Source: a virus
IMG/VR virus record: IMGVR_UViG_3300025115_000016
Location: 1 to 52,615 of that record
DNA: 52,615 nt
Direction: 5' to 3' (one strand)
In this document: positions 24,001-30,632 of the stretch, piece by piece
Position numbering within the stretch: position 1 is the first letter of the stretch
Layout: every line of letters starts with the position of its first letter
Translations under genes and position numbers: made by a program
Notes under the pieces: model-generated
What the model was told of the DNA's origin: nothing
The model's input: the letters and a program-made list of their open reading frames with translations, nothing else
The model's database searches: none

Positions 24001-27000
24001 ACCGATTACTTGGAGTGCCTATCACACACAGACGCTTCAAGATAAGTCTGGAAATATAATGCTGACTTCCGATACCGTATCTTTGTCTAATCGCATAAAT
24101 CTGAAACTCAACGCAAGCGATACAGCGTCTCTTTCCAATAGAATAAATCTGAAACTTAACGCAAGCGATACCAACAGAATTGTAACCATTGACAAAGACC
24201 AATTAAGCATATCTGGCAAAAAGGGATTCTCCGACTCAATTTATGTCGGAACAGAACAGATTAGTGCTGGTGTGGTATATTTCTCTGATGGCGGGCAAAA
24301 TTGGGGTAGGCTGACACCTGGAAATCTAACCGCAGACAGAACGTGGAAACTTCCCAATGGCGATGGAACTCTTGCATTTACCGCCGATACTTCTTTGATG
24401 CTTCAAAACCCGTTGTATCTTGGTAATGGCGGTGAAGCAGGTGAAATTATTTTGAACAGTGGAACAGGAGAACCGCAACAGTCGTGGACAAGAATAACAC
24501 CGACCAATGGTGGTGCAAACGATACCGCATATATTCTTTTGCCGTCAAGCGATGGAACTCTTGCGCTTGTCGCCGACTCTGCCGAAGTAGCGGCAGGTTA
24601 CGGTATCTCTGTAAGCCAATCCAATCATACGGCTACGGTGTCGGCGGATTCATCTGTTCTCGTCACCAAAGGCACGACACAGGTTATTACCGCTCCGAAG
24701 CACTATACTCAACCGCAGTTTATCACAACATCATCAGACTCGGCTTTAATCTTATCGCACACAGGAACTACGTCGGCAGGACCGATAATCCCGCTGAGGA
24801 TTGCGATAGCAGGCTCACAGACGGCTTACCCTGAAATCAAGGCAATCAACTACACGCCTACGGGGAATTGGGGGAATATTGGTAATCACTACGGCATCTA
24901 CTCTGACTTGTCTGGTGTTAGTTACGATGATTTATTGGGTGATGAAGGCGCAATTTACGGTAACTCACCGAGTGGTATCGGTGTTCAAGGCGTTTCAACA
25001 AACAATTACGGTGTTTACGGTTCTTCGGTAGGCAGTATCGGTGTTGCTGGTCTTTCAACAAACAGTTATGGTGTTGTTGGTAACTCAGGAAATAACTACG
25101 ACGGCTACTTTATAGATTCAGTCTACGTCGGAAAGAGAATAACCGTTCCAACTGGTTTTGTGGAAGCGGACTCGTTCAGAAGCAATTATGTAACTCGTCT
25201 GACCTCCGGCTCTTGGCACGCTGGACTCGGTGCATCGTCTTTAGGAAACATATCTACTGGTTCAATTACCGGAACGGGTGCAACGGCTGGCGAAGTATTG
25301 TATGAATTTAATAACTCACAGGCAAGGGCGGCAAACAATCGCTCGGCTATTGCATTAAGGTTATCGAACAATTCAAATTCTCGTTTTAGGATTCGGCACG
25401 TTCAGGCATCTGCGACAGACGACGATTCTTACCTTGATTTTCAACAGCCGAACGGTTCAACGATTGCCGTTTTGACAAGGGCGGGGGTATTTACACTCGG
25501 CTCTGTTTCGGGGACTGGCTCAACGGCGTTCAATGCAGGTGCTATCTCTGGCACTACGGGGACGTTTAGTCAGACAAGCGATGGTTTAGAAATAACCCCA
25601 CTAACATTACAAAATAATGCTAATTCCTATGCAACGGCAAGCAGGATAATCATAGCATCTACGAATAACATTGGTGCAAATCAAAATGGGCGGATTGACC
25701 TATTATCGTTTCGCCATACTTCGGGTGCGATGAGTCTTAACTTTTTGTTATCGCCAGGTTCTTCTGTTGCCCCAACATCAAGACTATACATTGACAGTCT
25801 TGGAAATGTGGGAATTGGAACGACAACGCCAAATTCAAAATTACAGGTCAACGGCACACTCTCCGCCACTACGGGGACGTTTACAGGAAATATGCTGTTT
25901 AACAAATCGTCTGGCGATTTAACAACAACGCTTCGAGTGCCAAACCTAACAGATGATAATTACATTGTATTTCAAAAGGCGGGATTATCAAAGTGGGCAT
26001 TGTGGCATCGTGCAAATCAGTTTAGAATTTGGAACTACTCAACAGGAACTACGGCATTAGCAATAGATTCAACTGATAACAGTGTAACGCTGACAGGCGG
26101 ACTCTCCGCCACTACGGGGACGTTCAGCGGTGCTGTATCTATTACTCCATCACCAACAACAAATCCGCACCTAATTGTTCGCTCAAATGTAACTGGTTCG
26201 GGGGCAAACATACAATTAAACAACGCCGAAAACGGGAAATACTATGAGTTTCGTGTTGGCGGTTCATTATCTTCTCTGGGTAATGGGATCTTGGGCGTCA
26301 CAACGCTTGGTGCTGCTGCAACCGTTGTAAAGTGGGACACGTTGGGCAATCAAACTTTAACAGGCGGACTCTCTGGCACTACGGGGACGTTTAGTTCTAC
26401 TGTCCGTGTATCAACCGATGGACAGGGATTTTTGGCATCCGCGTCGTTGACCTCTATGCCCTCTGGAATCAGCAACATTTTCAACAACTTTAACAATAAT
26501 AAGGGGCTGGTGTTACGCAGAACTGGTGCTGGAACGGGTGACTTTATTGATATGCAGAATAGTTCGTCTCTTACCGTTGCTTCTATAAATTCAAGTGGTG
26601 ATTATACGGGCGGTTCTGGTTCGTTCACTACGGGGACGTTCAGCGGTAAAACTCAATCTGGCGGTCTTACTTCCGTCGGTGCTTTCGGTATGGCGAACAT
26701 CGTTGACACAGTTACCTACGCAGGCGTTAACAGCAGTATAGCCGCTAAAAATCTCACATCAACCGCTGGTATGTATCGGCTGACCTACACAATGGCGACA
26801 ACTACGGCGGGGACGGGTGGGACGGTTACGGTTACTCTATCGCACAACAACGGAGCGGCGCAAACATTAACATCGGTTATACAACTTAATTCAACGTCGG
26901 CTGCGTCTGGCGGCGTATCATCGGGACAGTTTGTTTATTACGTCGCAAGCGGGACTCCGACAATATCTACAACTGTCGCGGGTGCATCCGGTTCACCCGT

Positions 27001-27037
27001 TTATCGTCTGGACGCAATATCGGAGAGAATAAAATGA
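21008..27037 (+). CDS. Giant repetitive tail fibre with signal peptide
   Basis: The 2009-residue protein has a Sec-type signal (1-18, SYS then Gln19). It then carries many repeats: SDTTSLSNRI-NLKLNA linkers, DSIQVG..RGSV.FTDGASG...TLQDKSGNIML modules, a YGVYG-type block at about residues 1320-1365, and several TTGTFSG units after about residue 1500. The C-terminal 90 residues form a beta sandwich ending in the pattern YRLDAISERIK, common at fibre tips. The repeats suggest a trimeric beta fibre with a receptor-binding end. From about 21,800 on it is more AT-rich than the first part, a sign of mosaic growth. Confidence 0.85.
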   Translation: MKNKLALIFILLCSISYSQTTIKIKALYTDTLRSNMDTVRVQSYTRFYRPAFFDSTVRFLPSALFRSSSDTLATRAYARSISGSGSGSDALLDSLQRHTDTLLAHNIRINAKQDASQNLTDISSASTGDDFLLQYVSGAGAWVGRTPAQVASTMGLNSASYVDSLRLMTLDKTETATGLKTFVEGILVGVAANDQGYVSFSNPTTTNRVVLQSATATATRTQTLQNKSGTVMLTSDTTSLSNRINAVPDSSYYVTKGTTQVLTATKYFTRGINTDTIRSTNPSVGIKMDGYFDTQDAPVKFGRTSVYGGSIELISGSLTSKSSVIDFQGVGNQAHTFPDASGTLALVADSAIVAAGYGLDLSQSLHTFTLTVDTTNEIATLYDVSQKLNSADTTSLSNRINLKLTASDTAYFVSVAKQNATTRFDSVQIGLATAYGGVIRMTDGASGVLRIVSPLIYSGDYIDTLPNASGTFMLRGDTLSLSNRINTKLNASDTAYFVSVAKQNASTRFDSVRVGKEQEVEGSILFSDGGNDWGKLYIGNLSSDKTWRLPDSTGTVALLSNLQPIPNPLYLGNGSEAGEIILNSGTGEAPQSYTRISSTHNTGDTIFISFPIESGDLMLRSDTTSLNDRINLKLNSSDTTYFVSRGKQNNNTSFDTVLVGISSAQTGGVKFSDGASGYGILTNKNGANGKVWTLPDSSGTLALKEYTLNPTQVGTASYMDSNRVVTNDEQNTRTRFDSIQVGLATAHRGSVVFTDGASGSGRVVAPLIWTAYHTQTLQDKSGNIMLTSDTVSLSNRIDTKFAKSDTTYLHALKFANITDSLLAHRNYMGANRDSIKRHTDSLLSHNTRINAKQNTIPNLADTSKYIEYADTTLSIAMQWELNRKLWITDTTGKWAPKGIYIFPSDTVSLSNRINLKLNASDTASLSNRINLKLNASDTASLSNRINLKLNASDTTYFVSRGKQNNRTRFDSIQVGLETAHRGSVVFTDGASGSGRVVAPITWSAYHTQTLQDKSGNIMLTSDTVSLSNRINLKLNASDTASLSNRINLKLNASDTNRIVTIDKDQLSISGKKGFSDSIYVGTEQISAGVVYFSDGGQNWGRLTPGNLTADRTWKLPNGDGTLAFTADTSLMLQNPLYLGNGGEAGEIILNSGTGEPQQSWTRITPTNGGANDTAYILLPSSDGTLALVADSAEVAAGYGISVSQSNHTATVSADSSVLVTKGTTQVITAPKHYTQPQFITTSSDSALILSHTGTTSAGPIIPLRIAIAGSQTAYPEIKAINYTPTGNWGNIGNHYGIYSDLSGVSYDDLLGDEGAIYGNSPSGIGVQGVSTNNYGVYGSSVGSIGVAGLSTNSYGVVGNSGNNYDGYFIDSVYVGKRITVPTGFVEADSFRSNYVTRLTSGSWHAGLGASSLGNISTGSITGTGATAGEVLYEFNNSQARAANNRSAIALRLSNNSNSRFRIRHVQASATDDDSYLDFQQPNGSTIAVLTRAGVFTLGSVSGTGSTAFNAGAISGTTGTFSQTSDGLEITPLTLQNNANSYATASRIIIASTNNIGANQNGRIDLLSFRHTSGAMSLNFLLSPGSSVAPTSRLYIDSLGNVGIGTTTPNSKLQVNGTLSATTGTFTGNMLFNKSSGDLTTTLRVPNLTDDNYIVFQKAGLSKWALWHRANQFRIWNYSTGTTALAIDSTDNSVTLTGGLSATTGTFSGAVSITPSPTTNPHLIVRSNVTGSGANIQLNNAENGKYYEFRVGGSLSSLGNGILGVTTLGAAATVVKWDTLGNQTLTGGLSGTTGTFSSTVRVSTDGQGFLASASLTSMPSGISNIFNNFNNNKGLVLRRTGAGTGDFIDMQNSSSLTVASINSSGDYTGGSGSFTTGTFSGKTQSGGLTSVGAFGMANIVDTVTYAGVNSSIAAKNLTSTAGMYRLTYTMATTTAGTGGTVTVTLSHNNGAAQTLTSVIQLNSTSAASGGVSSGQFVYYVASGTPTISTTVAGASGSPVYRLDAISERIK
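23203..23397 (+). repeat. Long direct repeat in the fibre gene, copy 1
   Basis: About 195 bp, nearly the same as 23904-24097 with scattered single-base differences. The unit encodes RFDSIQVGL-TAHRGSVVFTDGASGSGRVVAP and the following TLQDKSGNIML segment. Recombination between copies would delete or duplicate about 700 bp in frame and so change fibre length. Confidence 0.8.
23762..23857 (+). repeat. 48-bp tandem repeat in the fibre gene
   Basis: Two 48-bp units (23762-23809 and 23810-23857) differ at one base and encode ASDTASLSNRINLKLN. More diverged copies flank them, and another copy lies near 24113-24160. Slippage here would alter the fibre shaft in 16-residue steps. Confidence 0.85.
23904..24097 (+). 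repeat. Long direct repeat in the fibre gene, copy 2
   Basis: Second copy of the 23203-23397 unit. It is followed by the same ACTTCCGATACCGTATCTTT linker, so the duplication included the linker to the next shaft unit. Confidence 0.8.
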
Positions 27038-28056
27038 AAAACATAATTTTACTTTTACTATTTGTTACTGTCGCATATTCTCAGCCATTCTCCCCACGTT
27101 TGAAAGGTTCAAACGGCATTGACTATAAACTCGTCAATCAGACAGCCGTAGGCGACAGTATCATGATAACAGCCGCAGATACCAACAGAATTGTAATGGT
27201 TGATAAAGATCAATACATCGGGGGATTCAAGACATTCTACGATTCCATTGAAGTGGGTGAGCCGCTTAATGTTGTTGGTGTTGTCCGTTTTTCTGACGGT
27301 GATCAGGGAACGGGAAGACTTCTTGGTGCATTGGGTGGAAGCTATAATTGGCGACTTCCCGTCGGTGATGGCACGCTTGCGAGAACATCTGATATTCCAG
27401 TGGTTATTACAGACACCAATCGAATTGTTGATACAGATCAAGCACAGACTATAACTGGTGCAAAGACGTTTAACGCTCGTCCATATCTTTTTGACGGCCT
27501 GAAATTCTACGGCGACTTGAATGACGGTTCATTGGTTTCTCCATCGCTAACCGATATTAGAACTTGGACGCTTCCCAACACAACGGGAACTATTGCTTTG
27601 ACGGACGGAAATCAGAACTTCAACGATGTTGCAAATATCACGGCAGACTCAATAAAAGTATCTGGCGGTATAAACGCAGATAAAATGTCCGACTTTGACT
27701 CCATTCAGGTTGGAATAGCGACGGCGGAGGTTGGTGTTATTCGTCTGTCTGACGGTGCGAGTGGTTATGCAAGAATTTACAATAGTGCAAACTCGGCACA
27801 TATATCCCTTCCATCCGAGAGCGGTGAAATGCTTGTTTCTTCAAGGTCTGGCATAGCAACCGTTGGTGGTGGTGATAGTGTTCAGGTTTCATACACGGGG
27901 TTCACCACTGATGGTATAGTTATGTTGACATACGAGGGTGGTAATATTGCATATACAAAGATTCCCGTCGTTGGATATAAAAGGACTGATGGATTCACAA
28001 TTTACGCAGACGCTTCTTTCAATGTTGCTTGGTTCGTGGTAAAAAAGGGGGATTAA
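27034..28056 (+). CDS. Short fibre protein, paralogue of the giant fibre
   Basis: The 340-residue protein starts in an ATGA overlap with the giant fibre. A signal peptide (1-16, AYS then Gln17) is followed by two modules of the same kind as the big fibre (DSIEVG...VRFSDGDQGTGRLLG...LPVGDGTLA; DSIQVGIATAEVGVIRLSDGASG...LPSESGEM). The C-terminal 70 residues (TVGGGDSVQVSYTGFTTDGIVMLTYEG) differ and may form the binding tip. It is probably a second fibre or a tip that joins the large one. Confidence 0.75.
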   Translation: MKNIILLLLFVTVAYSQPFSPRLKGSNGIDYKLVNQTAVGDSIMITAADTNRIVMVDKDQYIGGFKTFYDSIEVGEPLNVVGVVRFSDGDQGTGRLLGALGGSYNWRLPVGDGTLARTSDIPVVITDTNRIVDTDQAQTITGAKTFNARPYLFDGLKFYGDLNDGSLVSPSLTDIRTWTLPNTTGTIALTDGNQNFNDVANITADSIKVSGGINADKMSDFDSIQVGIATAEVGVIRLSDGASGYARIYNSANSAHISLPSESGEMLVSSRSGIATVGGGDSVQVSYTGFTTDGIVMLTYEGGNIAYTKIPVVGYKRTDGFTIYADASFNVAWFVVKKGD

Positions 28057-28297
28057 GTGAGTGAGAAGGAGAATTGATTGATATATGGTTTGAGATTGAA
28101 ATATATGTTTGGGATAGTGGATAAAATAATTGGTATTGAGAAAGATATGATGTATTGGAAATGATTTATGTATGGAAAATATTTTGAGTAGATAATGAGT
28201 TGATTTGAGTATATTTGTGGGAGTATTTATATGTGATTGTTCGTTGGAAAATATGTGTGGAAATATGTGAGGATAGAATGAATTGAAAAGAAATATA
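28036..28297. other. Cytosine-depleted stretch, mostly noncoding
   Basis: Only one C (28242) occurs in 262 nt of the + strand, against abundant A, T and G. The first 21 nt are the end of the short fibre gene; the rest (28057-28359) holds no convincing gene. The - strand frame of 148 codons here is open simply because a strand without G cannot spell TAG or TGA. Short A/G/T phrases such as TGGAAATATGTG recur. The cause is unknown. Confidence 0.9.
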
Positions 28298-28302
28298 CTG
28301 AT
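28278..28302 (+). repeat. 25-bp direct repeat flanking the membrane-protein gene, copy 1
   Basis: The 25-bp unit starting AATGAATTG and ending AAATATACTGA matches 28895-28919 with two mismatches. Copy 2 lies in the 46-residue gene (coding NELERNIL). Copy 1 is directly followed by a shortened repeat of the next gene's start (28301-28318). Confidence 0.8.
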
Positions 28303-28325
28303 GATATACCTATTCTGGCTAATGT

Positions 28326-28361
28326 GAGGGAGCAAATAAGGGAGTAAATGAGGGAGTAAAT
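28326..28361 (+). repeat. Triplicated 12-bp ribosome-site repeat
   Basis: Three tandem units (GAGGGAGCAAAT, AAGGGAGTAAAT, GAGGGAGTAAAT) run into the ATG at 28360. Each contains an AGGGAG ribosome site; the last two also create start codons at 28348 (stopping after three codons) and 28360. Slippage here could tune translation of the membrane protein. Confidence 0.8.
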
Positions 28362-28782
28362 GATTTACCTATTTTGGTTCATACATCTTGTCTGCGGTGC
28401 GTTGACTGACGCTCGTATGTGGGGCAAGAAAGAGGACGATCCTGAATGGGTTGCGGAATACACGGATGCCTTTTGGCTTGGATATTTCACATTAAGCCCG
28501 TTCTTGATTGCGTGGCTTGTGTCAATGGGTGTTCCGATACTCTCGTGGGAATCGCTGGCAATCGGTTTCGGTATGTCGGTGTTTTGGGACTTGACGTTCA
28601 CGAAGATTGAACAGGGCAAATGGGTTGCACCGATACCGTTGTGGCTCATCATACCCAATCCCTTCTCAAAAGCGGACACTTGGTATGGACGCAGGATTGT
28701 AATAGGTTTCAACACGGTCAACGGTATGATTGACTTCAACTTGTTCAGGATATTGATTTTATTACTAACACTTATCTTTTAA
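28360..28782 (+). CDS. Multi-span membrane protein
   Basis: The 140-residue protein has hydrophobic segments at about 1-15, 43-62, 66-85, 93-101 and 124-140, with a conserved-looking charged loop DARMWGKKEDDPEWVAEY. It sits between the fibres and the lysis cassette, so it could be a lysis helper or a membrane channel used at infection. The ribosome site is the last unit of the 12-bp repeat, three bases from the ATG, which is unusually close. No family was recognised with confidence. Confidence 0.7.
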   Translation: MIYLFWFIHLVCGALTDARMWGKKEDDPEWVAEYTDAFWLGYFTLSPFLIAWLVSMGVPILSWESLAIGFGMSVFWDLTFTKIEQGKWVAPIPLWLIIPNPFSKADTWYGRRIVIGFNTVNGMIDFNLFRILILLLTLIF

Positions 28783-28804
28783 CGCAATGCAACAGGGGAA
28801 GAAA

Positions 28805-28945
28805 ATGCCACGCCAAAGTTCACAACAGATGATCGTCGAAGAACTGCGAATAATCCAGAATGACGTGAAGGGTTTATCAGGTTTCAGGGGCGACAATGAA
28901 TTGGAGAGAAATATACTGAGCGCGGTTACTAATATAATCTATTGA
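28805..28945 (+). CDS. 46-residue hypothetical protein
   Basis: ATG 28805 follows AGGGGAAG. The product is a single helical, amphipathic chain (QMIVEELRIIQNDVKGL, ELERNILSAVTNIIY). Its stop overlaps the -33 box of the promoter at 28942. Part of its 3' end (28895-28919) is duplicated at 28278-28302. Too short for family recognition; the good ribosome site and spacing support it. Confidence 0.55.
   Translation: MPRQSSQQMIVEELRIIQNDVKGLSGFRGDNELERNILSAVTNIIY
28895..28919 (+). repeat. 25-bp direct repeat flanking the membrane-protein gene, copy 2
   Basis: Partner of 28278-28302 (two mismatches). Here it is coding (NELERNIL). The pair brackets about 600 bp that include the whole membrane-protein gene. 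Confidence 0.8.
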
Positions 28946-28972
28946 CTGTACGGATGCTTTTGTCTAACTTTG
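28942..28972 (+). promoter_or_regulatory. Bacteroidota-type promoter for the lysis and tail genes
   Basis: TTGACT (28942-28947) and TAACTTTG (28965-28972) are 17 bp apart. The next gene begins at 28999, so the leader is short. It gives the lysis, nozzle and internal-protein genes their own start. Confidence 0.85.
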
Positions 28973-28998
28973 CATAACGAAACGAAAGGATGATCGAA

Positions 28999-29304
28999 AT
29001 GTCTTCTTCTAACGGTACTCAGAACTTGCCAACGTGGGCGAAGGTAGCACTCGCTCTCCTGGGAGTAGCCATGACAGCAGGGGGGACATTGGCGACATTC
29101 GCAACGAAAACAGAAGTCTCGGAAGCAAAGATCGAGATGGAACGAAAGATCCTCATTGAAAAGTCGGACCGGCTGGATTGGCAGAAAGACTTCAAGAAGG
29201 ACTATCGTGAGGACATGGATAAAGTACAGAAGAAACTCGACGACATTATTCACGCTCTTGCAGACAAGCAAGATCGGAAAGAAACTCAACGTAACACAAA
29301 ATAA
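28999..29304 (+). CDS. Single-span membrane protein with coiled coil (lysis region)
   Basis: The 101-residue protein has one transmembrane helix at about 12-34 (WAKVALALLGVAMTAGGTLATFA), then a charged coiled coil to the end. The ATG at 28999 is preferred over 28990 because AAAGGA then lies about 8 bp upstream. This layout resembles inner-membrane spanins or small holin-associated proteins, and it opens the lysis cassette. Confidence 0.68.
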   Translation: MSSSNGTQNLPTWAKVALALLGVAMTAGGTLATFATKTEVSEAKIEMERKILIEKSDRLDWQKDFKKDYREDMDKVQKKLDDIIHALADKQDRKETQRNTK

Positions 29305-29316
29305 AAGGAGCAATAC

Positions 29317-29712
29317 ATGGATTACCAACAGATGTTCATCTCTCTTGCCAAACTCGGCATCTTCGCGGCGTTCATCGCCGCCACAATCGAAGTAATAAAG
29401 GTAGTCGCTGCGAAAGGACTACTCCTTCTGGTCAAAGAGGTCGTTGTCTCTCTCTGGAGGAATACGGAACTGTCCGCTGAGAGCGTGAAGGTTCTGAACT
29501 TCGTCATCGCCCTGATATACTGCAAGGTCTTCCACTACGGAGTCATGCAGGACATTCTCGGACTCACCTTCAACATGGACAACGGTGGAAGCATGCAGTA
29601 CTTCCTTGACTATGTAGGAACTTCATCCGTCGTCTTCATGGGGGCCGGCTGGTTCTACGACAAGATCATGGAGATCAAAAAGAAAATTGAAACCCCCGTG
29701 GTGAAGAAATGA
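29317..29712 (+). CDS. Putative holin
   Basis: The 131-residue protein has three to four hydrophobic helices (about 8-30, 33-47, 57-76, 98-118) and a basic C-terminal tail (EIKKKIETPVVKK), a usual holin shape. It lies directly before, and overlaps (ATGA), the endolysin gene. It would form lesions in the inner membrane that release the endolysin at the end of infection. AAAAGGAG precedes the ATG. Confidence 0.75.
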   Translation: MDYQQMFISLAKLGIFAAFIAATIEVIKVVAAKGLLLLVKEVVVSLWRNTELSAESVKVLNFVIALIYCKVFHYGVMQDILGLTFNMDNGGSMQYFLDYVGTSSVVFMGAGWFYDKIMEIKKKIETPVVKK

Positions 29713-30032
29713 TATATCTTAAAGACACGGTACGGTTCAAGATCCTTCTGCCGGAGATATGGATTCTCTTTCCGATCATCGACGAGGTGTGGAGAGTGCT
29801 GGCCGGAAAGAATCCTACGATCACCTCTGCGAACGACAGCAGACACGGCACAAAGAGTCTTCATTTCAAAGATCAGGCAATCGACATTCGGTCAAAAGAC
29901 CTGAACGAAGACCAGAAAGACCTCATATTTTCAGAACTCAAGAAGCGTCTCAATCCGATCGGATACGACGTTCTGCTTGAGTATCGAGGACAAGACAATG
30001 AGCATTTTCACGTTGAGTACGATCCCAAATGA
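29709..30032 (+). CDS. M15-type peptidase endolysin
   Basis: The 107-residue compact zinc peptidase has the VanY/M15 signature S50-x-H52-x-x-D-x-A57-x-D59 (usually with Gly at the sixth position, here Asp) and the second motif H99-F-H101. H52, D59 and H101 should bind zinc. It would cut the peptide cross-bridge of peptidoglycan. No signal peptide or wall-binding domain is present, so it needs the holin upstream. The size is near the lower limit for the family. Confidence 0.85.
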   Translation: MIYLKDTVRFKILLPEIWILFPIIDEVWRVLAGKNPTITSANDSRHGTKSLHFKDQAIDIRSKDLNEDQKDLIFSELKKRLNPIGYDVLLEYRGQDNEHFHVEYDPK

Positions 30033-30140
30033 TTACCACACGGAGGACCATGTGGACAGCGGTACCTCCCCCCTTCCACCTTCGTTGAATGAGGGGCCGG
30101 AAGTATTCCGGAACGTAATGGTCCAATACGGAGAACAGCC

Positions 30141-30632
30141 ATGCAGCGTACAACCATAGTCCTCATAATCCTGTGCATAGTATTGGCGCTGTGCACGGGA
30201 TACCTATATCGCAACCAGGGACGCCAAAGTACATCTGTCGTAGGACATGTCATCGAGATACCGGTCGATCTTCCTCCGGTGTACATACAGGGCCCTGCTG
30301 TCCCTTATCCGGTCAAAGACACAACTGATTTTCAAAAGTACTTGGATAGCCTGCTTCGTCAGACTGAGGATCAGAAGGACTCTGCGATCACGAGTTTGTC
30401 TCAGCCATTCAACATCAACGGCGAACAGGGAATCATCAAATACGACATCACTGCGTTTCCTCAACTCAACATGAGAACGATCGAAGCAATCTTCGACGTC
30501 AATCCGTTTAAGGTCGATACGACGTTAATGGACACAACGCTGATCGTAAAGAACAACAGCGATTGGTACGTCTTCACCCTGATCGGTTCGGTAGTGACAT
30601 TCATACTATTGGCAATTACCGGAGGCCTCTAA
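30141..30632 (+). CDS. Two-anchor membrane protein, possible spanin
   Basis: The 163-residue protein has hydrophobic segments at both ends (5-24 and about 142-161) with a 115-residue polar region between, rich in Asp, Thr and Pro. The N-terminal segment contains LALC18, a weak lipobox. A lipoprotein start plus a C-terminal inner-membrane anchor is the plan of a single-protein spanin that fuses inner and outer membranes. The poor lipobox (-1 Leu) makes this uncertain. The 108-bp gap before it (30033-30140) holds only a small CCGGAA/TTCCGG hairpin at 30097-30111. Confidence 0.6.
   Translation: MQRTTIVLIILCIVLALCTGYLYRNQGRQSTSVVGHVIEIPVDLPPVYIQGPAVPYPVKDTTDFQKYLDSLLRQTEDQKDSAITSLSQPFNINGEQGIIKYDITAFPQLNMRTIEAIFDVNPFKVDTTLMDTTLIVKNNSDWYVFTLIGSVVTFILLAITGGL

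Noticed and set aside
27889-28335. 148-codon - strand open frame
   Set aside because: It spans the C-poor stretch. A strand without G cannot form TAG or TGA, so a long open frame is expected. It has no ribosome site and a low-complexity product.
28036-28360. Template repeat of a diversity-generating retroelement
   Set aside because: No reverse transcriptase gene (no YxDD motif) and no matching variable repeat were found. The bias is loss of C rather than change at A.
28326-28361. CRISPR-like or satellite array
   Set aside because: The units are only 12 bp, contiguous and without spacers; they are best read as repeated ribosome sites.
29998-30159. 53-codon + strand frame between endolysin and spanin-like gene
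   Set aside because: It overlaps the 3' end of the endolysin and the start of the next gene, has no ribosome site and reads as low-order Pro/Ser/Asn sequence.
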